This document shows, piece by piece, positions 1-9,297 of a stretch of DNA of 39,424 bases. The position numbers and the translations under genes were made by a program. Origin of the DNA: Microdochium bolleyi. Taxonomy: Eukaryota; Ascomycota; Sordariomycetes; Xylariales; Microdochiaceae. The DNA lies in the NCBI GenBank assembly GCA_001566295.1, contig KQ964299.1, forward strand, positions 1-39,424, given 5' to 3'. The notes beneath the pieces were generated by a model that did no database searches, had not been told where the DNA came from, and saw nothing but the letters and a program-made list of their open reading frames with translations. Numbering within the stretch: position 1 is the stretch's first letter; each line of letters begins with the position of its first letter.

Positions 1-770
1 CTGCACTCCGGTGCGAGCGGCCCGGCTACTAGGGCGTGGCTTCTGCATAAGCCAAAAAGAGTAACTAGCACAATCCATTCACGTGCAAGCTGGCATCAGC
101 TTGTGTGTGCTACACCAACATAGTAGCGGCTCTCTGGCGGGGCGAGTACGCTTTCGGTAAAACACCCTTCCCCGTCCACTCCCATGCCGGGAACTCGGGC
201 CCCTGCCGACCGAGTACGTTTACAGCTTGACTCCAGACCACCGATCGATCCCTTGGTGACCGGAGTGATCGTATGTCGCCTCGACTTGAGCTGCCATGGT
301 TAGTGTTTGATGAGGCACGAGCGCCGAAGCCTTCCGCCCAGCCGCGAGGCCTGGTGCGAATATAGGTTCACAGACACATAGGCACACGGCTTTCCCTATC
401 CTCTCGCAGTTCTGAAAGGCCGACGCACTCTACTGCCTTACACGCTGGTCATACTGTGCTCGGGAATAGAAGGGGAGCGGCATTGAACTATGGTTAAGGT
501 TGGAGAAAAGAGACTGTTGGGGATGGAGAGCGGGATGGCCCAACAACCAAAGTCCCTAACAAATGTACTTCATGAACTGCGAGAGAGGAAAAGGAGAGGA
601 AGCAGAAAGTCTTAAGAGAGACTAGTGCGTGCGGCGAGAAACGGGGGCGGAGAAGTAACTACCTTTGGCCAAAGACACATCGTCACCAGTGCTGGCTGCT
701 CCCCCCTCCTCCTCTGCGACCACCCACTCCCCTCCCAGAACGAGGACTTCCTCCATCCTCGGTCTCCAAA
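1..770. other. Left-edge region without a supported gene
   Basis: No open frame with coherent protein character is seen in the first 600 bases, and the frames from about 620 overlap the promoter and start of the following gene. The far left could be the end of a gene lying outside the window, but nothing here identifies it. Confidence 0.4.
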
Positions 771-773
771 CGC

Positions 774-782
774 CTATATATA
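774..782 (+). promoter_or_regulatory. TATA box of the 880-1584 gene
   Basis: The string TATATATAG lies about 105 bp before the ATG at 880, a normal distance for a fungal TATA promoter with a short leader. It is the only strong TATA match in front of this gene. Confidence 0.5.
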
Positions 783-879
783 GAAAGCCTGCCGCATCAG
801 CTTGTGTCCCTCTCCTTGCCCTCCTTCTGATTACCCCAAACACGTTCTGTCGGCAGCCACATGACCGAGTGGTATCACC

Positions 880-1584
880 ATGCATCGCATCCGCCGTACT
901 CCGCCTCGTCGTGCTCCGGATGGTATGCTCAGGCATGGCCAACCCAGGCGTTTCTCACATAGAGCCAGTTACTCAAGGAGGAGACGACAAAGCACTCCGG
1001 ACTTTCCGGACGAACTCAGCACGAGCGCAACACTTTGGTCGCGAGAGGCAACACCCGTGATCGATCAAGACCTCGAAACTTCTTCGCCGATGATCTGGGT
1101 CGACACCGAGCCTGCCCCCACATCACCAAGCCCCCTTCAAGAGCCGAGTCACATGGACGGTACGGAATTAGAACCAGTATATATCATTCCGAGAGGACTA
1201 GCATCACACTCGGATGTTGAAACTCGATCCGAACGGTGGAACGAGCGAGATGCGATTGCGCGTGGACTCTGTGCCTTCCCAGATGGCGTGCTTGAAGAGC
1301 TCGCCGCCGATCTTCTTTATCACGATCAAGTCCAGTTGATGATACACAAGGTCCAGGCTGACCGCGACTGTGGGTGGACGCTTCAGTACTTGGGGGAGGC
1401 TCGAGAAGTATATGTATATTTTCGTGGACATGCTTGCGACGATGCGCTTCGTTTTGGTAGTCTCATCGAGACGCTAGTGCGTCGTTGGGAAAGAGAGGGA
1501 CTGGTTACACGGTCGTATGCACAGGAGACTATCGCGCGGGGAAGCACTGCAATGGCGAAGATGCTGCATGACTGGGCCCCATAG
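880..1584 (+). CDS. Unknown 234-aa protein with basic N-terminus
   Basis: A single open frame of 234 residues with a good start context (CACCATGC) and a TATA box upstream. I do not recognise a family. Residues 1-40 are very rich in Arg (several RR pairs and an RRRR run), so a nuclear or nucleic-acid-binding role is possible. Residues 60-95 are rich in Ser, Thr and Pro. From about residue 115 the composition is that of a folded domain: mixed acidic and hydrophobic, containing WTLQYLGEAREVYVYFRGH, then a helical Arg-rich stretch ending MLHDWAP. No signal peptide or membrane segment is seen. No intron is needed. Function unknown. Confidence 0.6.
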   Translation: MHRIRRTPPRRAPDGMLRHGQPRRFSHRASYSRRRRQSTPDFPDELSTSATLWSREATPVIDQDLETSSPMIWVDTEPAPTSPSPLQEPSHMDGTELEPVYIIPRGLASHSDVETRSERWNERDAIARGLCAFPDGVLEELAADLLYHDQVQLMIHKVQADRDCGWTLQYLGEAREVYVYFRGHACDDALRFGSLIETLVRRWEREGLVTRSYAQETIARGSTAMAKMLHDWAP

Positions 1585-1690
1585 CAATCGATAAGGCAGC
1601 ACAATAACTCGAACTCAGAACGTGCCTGTGTGTTCCATTACCCATTGGCCACGTCTCCACGCCACCATGTGCTGCAGAAGGACAAATATG

Positions 1691-1716
1691 TTGCATTAAG
1701 TTGCATTAAGTTGCAT
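1691..1716. repeat. 10-bp short tandem repeat
   Basis: TTGCATTAAG occurs twice in tandem, followed by a partial third copy TTGCAT. It lies in an intergenic gap. Confidence 0.85.
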
Positions 1717-1932
1717 GCTATGGCGTGGCGCCTGTAGTCGAGCACAGTGTGAGCCGCACCATTTGCGTTGGGAAAGAAGCACATCCACCACTGTGTTCCT
1801 AGGGGAAGGCAGACCCTGGGCACCTCAATGCCAAGTACTCTTTCAGCCATCGATACGTCATGGGCCGTTTATGATGCGGCCACCTGCACACCTGACCTTT
1901 GATCCACTCCCCACATTCCGCACTCCCGCGTT

Positions 1933-1952
1933 GCGCGTTGCGCGCAACGCGC
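1933..1952. repeat. Perfect 20-bp GC-rich palindrome
   Basis: The sequence GCGCGTTGCGCGCAACGCGC is its own reverse complement over all 20 bases. The same GCGCGTTGCGC word recurs near 12.63, 20.48 and 24.37 kb, so it seems to be a dispersed motif. Confidence 0.9.
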
Positions 1953-2192
1953 TGCCGCTTCTGAGCCCTGCAACTTACAAGCATGCCTAGCGTCATTGCA
2001 CCTTTGCCCGTGAGCAAGCATGGCAGCATTGTCCTGCATGCTTCGTCTGCATCTTCAGCCAGGCGGCCAAGGAGCTGGCCACGAGTGAGCAGAGAGAAGA
2101 TCTAGAGGTAACGGCCATTTGTGTATAAAGAGGCCACTAGCAGCTATAGAAGGATGAATCTCGTGAGCTCACCAAGTCAAGAACAAGTGAAA

Positions 2193-2542
2193 ATGGCACC
2201 ATCCAGCTCTGCCCCTAAGCAGCGCGAAGGCGAGGATACTACTTCTTCAACAGCGGGTAAGCCACTGATAATACCTAGACGAAATAGTGCTAACCAAAAG
2301 CGTGCCAAGGCCACGGCAACTCCTCTGTGCCCGATCAGCCACAACCAGAGGAGAACACGAAGGAAGATAACGGTAAGTCTTCTGGAGCGCCGATCCGACT
2401 CGGGAGTCTGACCTTGTTCGATTGTCATGTGCCAGGCGCCGCAACCTCATCAAGCTCGGATAATACTGTTTGGGTTGAAGACTTGCCTATAAGTGGAACG
2501 ATTGACATGGACAAATTTGGTGCGAGTGGGGCGGACCAATAA
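2193..2542 (+). CDS. Tiny three-exon gene, acidic Ser/Thr-rich 80-aa protein
   Basis: Exons 2193-2256, 2301-2372 and 2436-2542 join into one frame of 80 codons. Intron 1 (44 nt) has GTAAGC, a perfect CTAAC branch site and an AAAAG end. Intron 2 (63 nt) has GTAAGT, a CTGAC branch and a CCAG end. Neither single frame explains the region, but all three junction phases agree, which supports the model. TATAAAG near 2124 is about 65 bp before the ATG. The product starts MAPSSSAPKQ, is low complexity to about residue 55, and ends in a more structured DNTVWVEDLPISG segment. An in-frame ATG at 2154 is an alternative start but sits very close to the TATA box. Function unknown. Confidence 0.55.
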
Positions 2543-2765
2543 AGACGAGGAAGTAATCATACAAACAATCTTTCCATTTTGCGAAGGGTGCTGCAAACTC
2601 TGAGATGGGCGACGCCAAGTGTTGTGTTGAGCTTGAATGCTAGTTCTCGTGCCCCAGCGGTGCCGGAATATCTTCGGCAGGCGCAAGTGGGCTATGGCCA
2701 TCATCTGGTTTCGTAAAGTGGCTGCGGTTGTTACCCCGCGACCCCGCCCCCCACACCGTTGCACG

Positions 2766-3293
2766 ATGGAAGAAGACGTCGAGAGGCTGCGTGAGCAAGC
2801 CGCGACTCTCGACAGCGATGACACATCATGGGATTTGGTCGCACAATCGGATGGCAAGGAGATTTACACGTCCGAATGGAAAGAGGAACACCAAACTGTG
2901 GTTAATACTTTCATAACCATATTCGTAAGTCGAAGTCCTTCTCTGAACGGGCACAGCTGACCAGCCAAGGGCCCCATCGCCAAATCCCATGCTCAAGACC
3001 GAGGAACGCGTATCTCGAGGGCCCTCCATCGCAATCTCACCTGGATGAAGAAGGGCCAGATGAAGACTAAAGATCGCACCATCTGCTGGCTGATCCCCTG
3101 CATCCGCAGGGCTGGTAGTGCGCCGATCGTGGAGCGTGCGTTCGAGGGTCAGGCCCAAGGCCACCCGGTATCCTGGCGGAACGCAGTGTTTCTTCCGGAA
3201 CGGTCCGAACTACGTCTGATAGAAGGCACTATCAAGTTCATCGGTTTCACTTTCGAGCTAGCGCAGACTGAGAGCTATCCTAGTCGGGAATAG
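2766..3293 (+). CDS. Gene B1: unknown 160-aa protein, first copy of the B-C module
   Basis: Exons 2766-2924 and 2970-3293 give 160 residues. The in-frame TGA at 2958 lies inside a 45-nt phase-0 intron (GTAAGT, CTGAC branch, CCAAG end), so the gene need not be broken. Its paralogue B2 at 15.3 kb carries an intron at the same codon. The two proteins share an LTWMKKG box, a WxIPCI box, and a C-terminal PVSWRxxVFLPxxxELRLIxG segment followed by alternating hydrophobic residues, suggesting a beta-rich core. The N-terminal 53 residues are acidic and helical. No signal peptide, membrane segment or known family is seen. It converges on C1, and the two coding ends overlap by 14 nt. Confidence 0.75.
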
Positions 3294-4162
3294 GCTCATC
3301 GCCTCCGGGAAGCAACTCGATGAAATATGCAGCATCATCAGCTTGGACAACCGCCTGGCTCGTTTCGGACGGGGCTAAGTAGTCTTGGACTGCTTGCATC
3401 TGATGGTTGAGGTGATCCATACCCACAGAGGTGGCTAGGATTTTGTTCACAGTCGGAAGTCTGGACGTTAACTCAAGAGCTCCGCGCACCTTCCTGCCCA
3501 CCAATAACTTACTTCCAGTGAGTGATGTGTATGATCACAACGACCGGCTCTAATGGGACCAATGGGATATCTCCACTGACCGGAACATGGCGATCTTTGA
3601 CCTTGTCGAACAATACCGTGGCAAGCGTAGGGGAGTCGCCGAGGCACGCGAGCAAGCGGTCGAGATCTTTCCCTACGAAGTATGAGCTTGGTTCTGATGC
3701 GGCCAGGGCCAATAGCCACTTACAGAGGAATATGAGAGAGGCGACTGGGCCTACACAGGAATACAATCGCTGAATCACGCCTGCGAGAGTCTTCGCGCCG
3801 CTCCGGCGCGCGCGAAGTCTGCTCTGGCTCAAATTTTCCGATTGCGAAGTATTCAGGCATGCGTCGATGTCGTCCGCTCGAAGCAACCTCTGCCCCAGTG
3901 ATACGTAGGCGATGCAGAAAAACAGGAAGTGGCCATAGTGTAGGAGGGGCGAGTCAGGCGGAAGAGCCTTCAAACGTTGTGAAAATGTTTCCAGTACTTC
4001 ACTGGCGTCCACGGCTGGTTCCAAGAGAATCGCAGCTTCGCTCGCCGACGGATTCCTCAGCAATATGAGATCATGCCACCCTGTCTCAGTGGTCGGCAGA
4101 TCCTCGAGCAAGTCGCTGATCACACGAGAGTGCTGCTCTTTGTGTTGCCATTTGACAAACAT
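3280..4162 (-). CDS. Gene C1: unknown 259-aa helical protein, partner of B1
   Basis: Three exons, 4162-3724, 3672-3513 and 3460-3280, join in frame to 259 codons. Both introns (51 and 52 nt) begin GTAAGT. The paralogue C2 has introns at the same places. Shared features are an LPxDS motif near residue 70, a hydrophobic helix after it, the basic block LSQxRLRxRRxGA, a second hydrophobic segment just before intron 1, a WxxLDxL segment at the junction, and HITxW just before intron 2. The hydrophobic stretches may be membrane-associated helices, but no clear signal peptide is seen. The start at 4162 is chosen because conservation with C2 begins just after it. It overlaps the end of B1 tail-to-tail. 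Function unknown. Confidence 0.7.
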
Positions 4163-4445
4163 GGTGGTTGTGATGAACATGATGAACGTGGTGGCTTTGT
4201 CCTTACCCCGCAGTACAGACACCAGCCTTGGCCTGGCAGGTCAAAGCGGGGACATGGCAGGGCTTGAACACCTGGCAAGGCTGATGGTTACCAAGGTGGG
4301 GGGATTGAGATCTAAGGCCTGGAGCACAAGCTTTCAGTTGCGTGCGTGCTCGTAGAGGGTCAATCAGGCGAGACGACTTGCGTGCCTAGCATGTCCACAG
4401 AGATGGAATCGATGTCAATTTTGTGGCTGCAGAGCCTCTTATCTC

Positions 4446-5206
4446 CTATGTCCTACTCTCGGAGCTTTGAACGCCCTCCTCCATCGGATTGGCAGCAATT
4501 CCGTTTTCACGCTTGTTCACTGCCTCGTCTTCGTTGCTCGTGTGAGGTGAGGGCCCCCGACATTGCCGAACAACTTTACGATCATGACGCTCAAGTACCC
4601 ATGCGACCATTACCGGAAGAATTCTTTTCACCTTGCCTTCGATTTCCTCGATGTACACTCCGTCGACCATCATTGATACGTTGGCGGCCATCACTTCAGT
4701 GATCGTGATGTCGAGCCACAAATGGCCCTCGCCATGTGCCAGGTCGACTGCCTTATGAAGTGCGTAACGCACACCAAGCTGTATTTGTGCATGACGGCCG
4801 AGAATCGCGTTGTTCATTGCGTTCCTCAGGTCTGGCTCGAGCCTGCTGAGAGGATATTCGCTTGCACTCTGTGGAGAGATTGTCGCCATTGAGAAGTGTT
4901 TGAATAAATCCGGAAAACATGCTTTATACGTCGAACGGAGTTCGAGGCGTAGGGCTTCGATAATACGGGGCTTAAGCAACGTGAGCAGACAGCTGTGCAG
5001 GGACTTATGTGGCTCTTCGTGTGGCATAATGTTGTGTGGATCCGATCTCAAATGGAGCCAACTAGTGATTAATCAGTTTGGGTTCAAGGAGCCGGTCTGA
5101 TTATGAGGAAGCCATACTACCGTTCGCCATCTTCAAATTCCGTCGTGCAGATAGTGCAGGCACGCCGTCTCCATAAAGGGAGCTTCGTGGTCGAGGTCAA
5201 CATCAT
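4446..5206 (-). CDS. Gene E: unknown 233-aa protein with a Cys/His-rich N-terminus
   Basis: Proposed exons 5206-5121 and 5061-4446 (59-nt intron, GTAGTA donor, CACTAG acceptor, phase 2) give 233 residues. A TATTTAA element near 5275-5284 is about 70 bp upstream. The first 50 residues contain a CTIC pair followed by several His (LHLRSDPHNIMPHEEPHKSLH), which could bind metal, though no named zinc-finger pattern fits. The middle is helical and ends in a hydrophobic ITEVMAANVSMMVDGVYIEEIEG stretch; the last 45 residues are polar and disordered. If exon 1 is wrong, the protein would start at an internal ATG in HNIMPHEE. No family recognised. Confidence 0.55.
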
Positions 5207-5270
5207 GGAGGGGTCCTGTACGAGGGAAGACTGGGTAAAGTGTCAGGGCTGGAAAGCAAGGAAGACATGC

Positions 5271-5284
5271 AGGATTAAATAGGA
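5271..5284 (-). promoter_or_regulatory. TATA-like element of gene E
   Basis: On the minus strand the sequence CTATTTAATCC lies roughly 70 bp before the proposed ATG at 5206. It is only a TATA-like match. Confidence 0.3.
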
Positions 5285-5465
5285 GCTAGGCTCATGCATG
5301 CGCGATTGCCCATGCACGCCACCTCTCTCAATATCCAGGCCCCTGTCTCATTGATCATCTCCAGGCCAATCCTGGTCGAAGCTCTCGCACACAGCACTGT
5401 CCGTAGGCAGGCAAAGGCGCGTGTATGGATACAGTTTACCTAATCTAGAATAGCCTGCAGGTGTG

Positions 5466-6009
5466 CTACGTCGGTGTCTTCCTCGCCTCCAGGGACCTGA
5501 CGCGACACCTCTCTGCCAAGTCCCTCACCAGATCTCCCATGTCCCTCTTGGTGTCTACCCTGTTCCAGTCTTCCCTGGCCACATGCTCTTCAAAACGATG
5601 GTCAAATCTGAGAGATGAAGATGACCTCAGGGTGACGGGCCGTCGTGCTAGGTAGTGGTGGGCAATCAAGGCCTTGTCGCAATGAGACTTAGTTTCACAA
5701 GAAATGATCACGCCGTCACAGTCGCTCAGGGATTCCGCCACTGCTTTGAACTGCATTATGAACTCCACCTCCGAAATGCGGCGCAATCTCGCCTCCTCGG
5801 ACACATCGCTTGCGTCTGATTGCAGAGACTCAACCTGTACAGGTCAGTGCATTTGCACTGCTTGTCGGTGTTGGAGCACATACCGGGGTGGCAGAATCGT
5901 GTGGCACCCGTGCGAAGTCTAGGTGCAGGAAGTTCAAAGCGTGAGCGGCAGGTGCGTCCCGTGCAATGGCGCTGGCCCGGGGCCGAGGCAGGCAGATGAC
6001 TTGGCCCAT
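5466..6009 (-). CDS. Gene F: unknown 164-aa protein, possible N-myristoylation
   Basis: Exons 6009-5884 and 5834-5466 join in phase 0 across a 49-nt intron with GTATGT donor, CTGAC branch and TACAG acceptor. The ATG at 6009 has a near-ideal context (GCGACCATGG). An AATATAAAATC element lies about 90 bp upstream. The product begins MGQVIC, which fits a loose N-myristoylation pattern with a nearby Cys. The rest is helical and charged, with a hydrophobic core around DCDGVIISCETK and an Arg-rich C-terminus. No family recognised. It runs in the same direction as gene E, with about 260 bp between the coding regions. Confidence 0.6.
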
Positions 6010-6969
6010 GGTCGCTATGTCCAGAAAGGAAGTTGGAGTGAGTATGGTAGGATGTGTGCTCGCGTCTCAACCGATGGGGTTGACTCGCTTGATTTTATAT
6101 TAACAGAAGCCCATGTTCGACGCCTACATTTGTGCGCGATGATGATAAAAGAGCTTGAATGGGGCCGCCCTCTAGCCCTTTTTCTTTTTGACTCCTCTTA
6201 CTTGGCAATGTCCCGTGTCTTGACGCGAACATCTGAGCAGGTGTTGCGTTCGAGAGGGTGTGGCCATCGTTCTCCTAATGCGGTTAGCGTATGCAGGCGA
6301 CGTTCCACCCTGGTCAGACAGATTGCAGGGATAGTCTGGCGCTCCCTGGCAAGCAGTCCGAAGATTTCCAGGTTCCGAGTGATGAGTTGGAGATCAGGTC
6401 TGCAGGGGTGAGACATGAGACCATGGCGAGCATGGAGACGTGGCAGGCCCGCGGTGCTGACTAGCCTGGACTTCGTAGCCCCACCCAGCCAGGTCTCATG
6501 CGCTCAGGGAGCCAATCCGCGAGTAACACGCTCGCTATGTAAAGCATGTTCCTTGGCCACGACTGTCCTGTTGCAATGCGGAGCTGCACTGTGCCAGGCA
6601 ATTCCGCCGCACTGAATGCCCGCACGTGCTCGTCTCAGGCCGGGGTGGGGGGCGGTCGTTGCACCTTTGTCGAGCCGCCCCTCCCCGCTTGAAACTAACC
6701 CGATCGAGCGCCTGCATAATCTAACCGGATGCGCTGTCTCCATGTTCCGTGACGCTAGTGCCGCAGTCCGTCACTGACTCCACAGCCCATCAGGTGCGAC
6801 TGGGAGCTGAACAGAACACTGGCCTAGCTTGTTGGTCCCCATGCCATATTTTGACGTGCGACGCTACGGTCGATAGCTCCAAGCCCGTCGCGCGAAGTTC
6901 CCGCGCGGGGAATCGCGAGTCGTCCCTGCGGCGTCTTGATGTCCTGCCCGAGAAGTGATTTAAAGTGTC
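6010..6969. other. Intergenic region, nothing recognised
   Basis: About 960 bases between divergent genes F and G. Open frames exist on both strands but overlap one another and have no coherent domain-like composition. A TATA-like AATATAAAATC near 6093-6103 (minus strand) probably serves gene F. Confidence 0.5.
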
Positions 6970-7593
6970 ATGGTTGCGCCTGCGGTTTCTCAGCGTCAAC
7001 ATTGGCTGAACCCGACCGACCATCTCACGACGACAGCAATGAGAAACACCAAGATGAAGTGGGAGCCGCATCCCGTCAACGAAAATTGCCCCTGTCCCAA
7101 GTGCTGCCTCTCTATTATCGCTCGCTCGTTGGACTCGCAACCCGCCGATGAGACCGTTCCACACGAAACCAAGCACAACACAAAGACCGCCAAAGAACTC
7201 GAAGAGCAGCGCCTCGATGCTTTCCAGCGAGATTTCGAAACCTGGCTGCAAGGCCACATAGCGGACTCAGTCGAGATAAGGGGTGACTTGGGCGAAGGAA
7301 CGGATGATCTCGAACAGATGTACCGAACCAGAGTGGAAAGAGCTTTCGAGAACATCCATTTCCCACAGGACGCATGGATATACGTCACGAGCATTCGGGC
7401 CCAAGTTGATGCAGACATCATTACCTGGGCCGTGCGACCAGAAACCGGGGATGTGCAGGCCAGAGATTTGGACGTCAAGCTCAAGTCATCGCGTAGCGAG
7501 GAGATGACCTCGAAGCGGGGCCGAAGTGGGACAATACAGCAGTCTATCCCTAAGCGCACAAAGGTGCTGTCTCTGGAAGAATTGTTGGCATAG
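6970..7593 (+). CDS. Gene G: unknown protein of up to 207 aa with a Cys cluster
   Basis: One open frame without a need for introns. ATGs at 6970, 7039 and 7054 are possible starts; 6970 has G at -3 and +4. Near the N-terminus is a dense CPCPKCC cluster that might bind metal or be lipidated; no standard zinc-finger spacing is completed. The middle is helical and acidic (KTAKELEEQRLDAFQRDFETWLQ), followed by a mixed segment with WIYVTSIRAQ. The C-terminus is basic, with KRGRSG and PKRTK, which resemble nuclear localisation signals. It converges on the kinase, with 34 nt between the stop codons. Function unknown. Confidence 0.55.
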   Translation: MVAPAVSQRQHWLNPTDHLTTTAMRNTKMKWEPHPVNENCPCPKCCLSIIARSLDSQPADETVPHETKHNTKTAKELEEQRLDAFQRDFETWLQGHIADSVEIRGDLGEGTDDLEQMYRTRVERAFENIHFPQDAWIYVTSIRAQVDADIITWAVRPETGDVQARDLDVKLKSSRSEEMTSKRGRSGTIQQSIPKRTKVLSLEELLA

Positions 7594-7627
7594 GATTATG
7601 CCTTCGGGTAGTACACACCGTCAATAG

Positions 7628-8416
7628 TCATTCTCCTAGCAATGCATCTCTAAGCCTCTCAATCCCATAGAAATCGTTCTCCTTGGCTGCATGTGTAGCC
7701 CCTTCAAGTCCCCATCCAGCTGTACCTGATTTGCCTCGAAGAACACTGCCCTCGGGTTGGCAAGAGTCAAAATCGATCACCACAGGACGATCTCCTTCCA
7801 TCATGATGTTGGCGATGTTGATATCATTGTGAACCAGTCCCAAGCTATGCATGTGACGCACACCACTCTCGATCCCCTGTAAACAATCCTCCCGTGTCGC
7901 CTGAGAAGTTGTTCGTTGCAGCCATTCTTCCAAAGTCTGAGGGTAGTGCTGGAAACAAAGACCGGAAACTCTACCAGATGATTCGACGCAGCCGAAGTAT
8001 GTTGCAATGTTTGGATGAGGAGACCGCTTCAAGACTTCACACGCTTCGAGCTCAGTCTTGAGGTGTTCGTAAAGCTTGTCAGTCGCCGACCCCTCGCCGT
8101 AACTAATGAGGCTAGGTCTCTTGACGAAAGTGTGTGGCGATGAAGGGTTCGGCGCAAGAGTGAACCGAGTCTCCCACAGAGGCCAAATATCCTCGACTGG
8201 GATTTTCGTCTTCGCAAGTCTGCGGATATCGATCGTTGAGGCTGTCTTGACTCGCTGCTTGATCCTGGCGAAATAATAGTCGTCGTTGTGTCGCAATATG
8301 ACCTTCGTGTGGTCGAAAACGCAGTCGCCGTCTTCCTCTAGGAATGCTTGCCTCATCTGATCAATCTCCATTGCGTCTTGAGATGCATAGGAGATGGTGG
8401 GAGATCCCTCAGACAT
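7628..8416 (-). CDS. Fungal protein kinase-like protein (HND/DFD type)
   Basis: A 262-aa single-exon frame with a recognisable protein kinase fold. The putative beta-3 Lys is in FVKRPS, the helix-C Glu in LKTELEACEVL, and the hinge region near YPQTLEEWL. The catalytic loop reads HNDINIANIM (HND instead of HRD), the metal site DFDSC (DFD instead of DFG), and there is a GTAGW activation segment and a helix-F Asp in ENDFYGIERL. Catalytic Asp, Asn and metal Asp are all present, so it may be active. The N-lobe is short and lacks a clear Gly loop. This matches the many lineage-specific Ser/Thr kinase-like proteins of Pezizomycotina that end in a similar NDFY helix. Substrate unknown. Convergent with gene G. 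Confidence 0.85.
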   Translation of the reverse strand: MSEGSPTISYASQDAMEIDQMRQAFLEEDGDCVFDHTKVILRHNDDYYFARIKQRVKTASTIDIRRLAKTKIPVEDIWPLWETRFTLAPNPSSPHTFVKRPSLISYGEGSATDKLYEHLKTELEACEVLKRSPHPNIATYFGCVESSGRVSGLCFQHYPQTLEEWLQRTTSQATREDCLQGIESGVRHMHSLGLVHNDINIANIMMEGDRPVVIDFDSCQPEGSVLRGKSGTAGWGLEGATHAAKENDFYGIERLRDALLGE

Positions 8417-9039
8417 CTCTGCGTCATCTGAAGTGGTCAGCGCTTCGGCAAAACGTTAATCCGGTGTAGCTTTTGGGCGTTAGACTTGTGTGGCAAGAGA
8501 GGCTTCCGCTCAAGCCTTCCATACCTGGTGAGACACACGACAGTTGACCCACACCAGCCTTATAGCATCACTTTATTGTGATGTCTCGCACACCTCGGCT
8601 GATCCGTCGTCTGATTTGCTACTGGAGTTCCCATTCTTCTGCGGGCATACACTGAGTGTGGTTCCGACCGTGGTGTGTGTCTACATTGCCACGCCCTCCT
8701 GCACATATGCATGCAGCGAACTGCATTGGGAGTCCATATTGAATCACCTGCATAACATTGCTTGATGTGGAAGGTGACAAGTAGGCGCCGCGCTCTGTCA
8801 TCGATATAGGTGCATGCTCAAGTACTGCGTTCATCCGCCTGTTTGTCTATAAGTAGGGCCCTGTTCCTGCTCACATGATGATGCGCTGTCTTCCTTCTCC
8901 ATCACACGGTTTTCAGCACGCACAGATTCGAATCACAGGTTATTATGCCCCCCTCCATCTCTCGTTGTCTGCCTGCTGACATCATTCCTCCTCGCTCCTA
9001 GCTCCACCTCTCTTATCCAGAGCATACATCATCACGACG
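8417..9039. other. Intergenic region with a TATA-like element
   Basis: No clear gene. CTATAAGTAG near 8848 is TATA-like and could drive the small plus-strand frame at 9040. Pyrimidine-rich sequence follows at 8885-9010, as in fungal leaders. Confidence 0.4.
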
Positions 9040-9180
9040 ATGGCAATCAAGCAAGCCCAAGAGCTCACTACTGGTTGTCAGTGGAGCACTGGAACGCGCC
9101 GGGACGGAAGCACGTACAGATACAAATCCAGCGACTGCGGACAGGTGACGTGCAAGTACTCGGATAGCTACACAGGTTGA
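9040..9180 (+). CDS. Small 46-aa Cys-containing ORF, uncertain
   Basis: This short frame starts at a good context (GACGATGG) and ends at TGA 9178. The product has three Cys (GCQWS, SDCGQVTC) and is rich in Gly, Ser, Thr and Tyr, like the mature part of a small secreted protein. No signal peptide is present in the frame; one would have to come from an unseen upstream exon. A TATA-like site at about 8848 and a pyrimidine-rich leader precede it. It may equally be chance. Confidence 0.3.
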   Translation: MAIKQAQELTTGCQWSTGTRRDGSTYRYKSSDCGQVTCKYSDSYTG

Positions 9181-9297
9181 GCTGAACTGGTTGGACAACA
9201 CAAGAGTACATTCTTGACGACGGAGAATAGGGCGACGCAAATGGATATATGATCTCTGAGAACATTATGTTTAACTACTCAATCAGCCTCTATGTAC

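Larger units (their letters stand above)
1585..2120. other. Intergenic gap with a short tandem repeat and a GC palindrome
   Basis: No gene is seen. The gap holds two and a half copies of the 10-mer TTGCATTAAG (1691-1716) and a perfect 20-bp palindrome at 1933-1952. A TATA-like TATAAAG near 2124 belongs to the next gene. Confidence 0.6.

Noticed and set aside
2958..2960. TGA as a disabling mutation or recoded stop in B1
   Set aside because: It falls in an intron whose position is conserved in B2.
8925..8934. GATTCGAATC as a tRNA B box
   Set aside because: No matching A box, acceptor stem or cloverleaf could be built around it.
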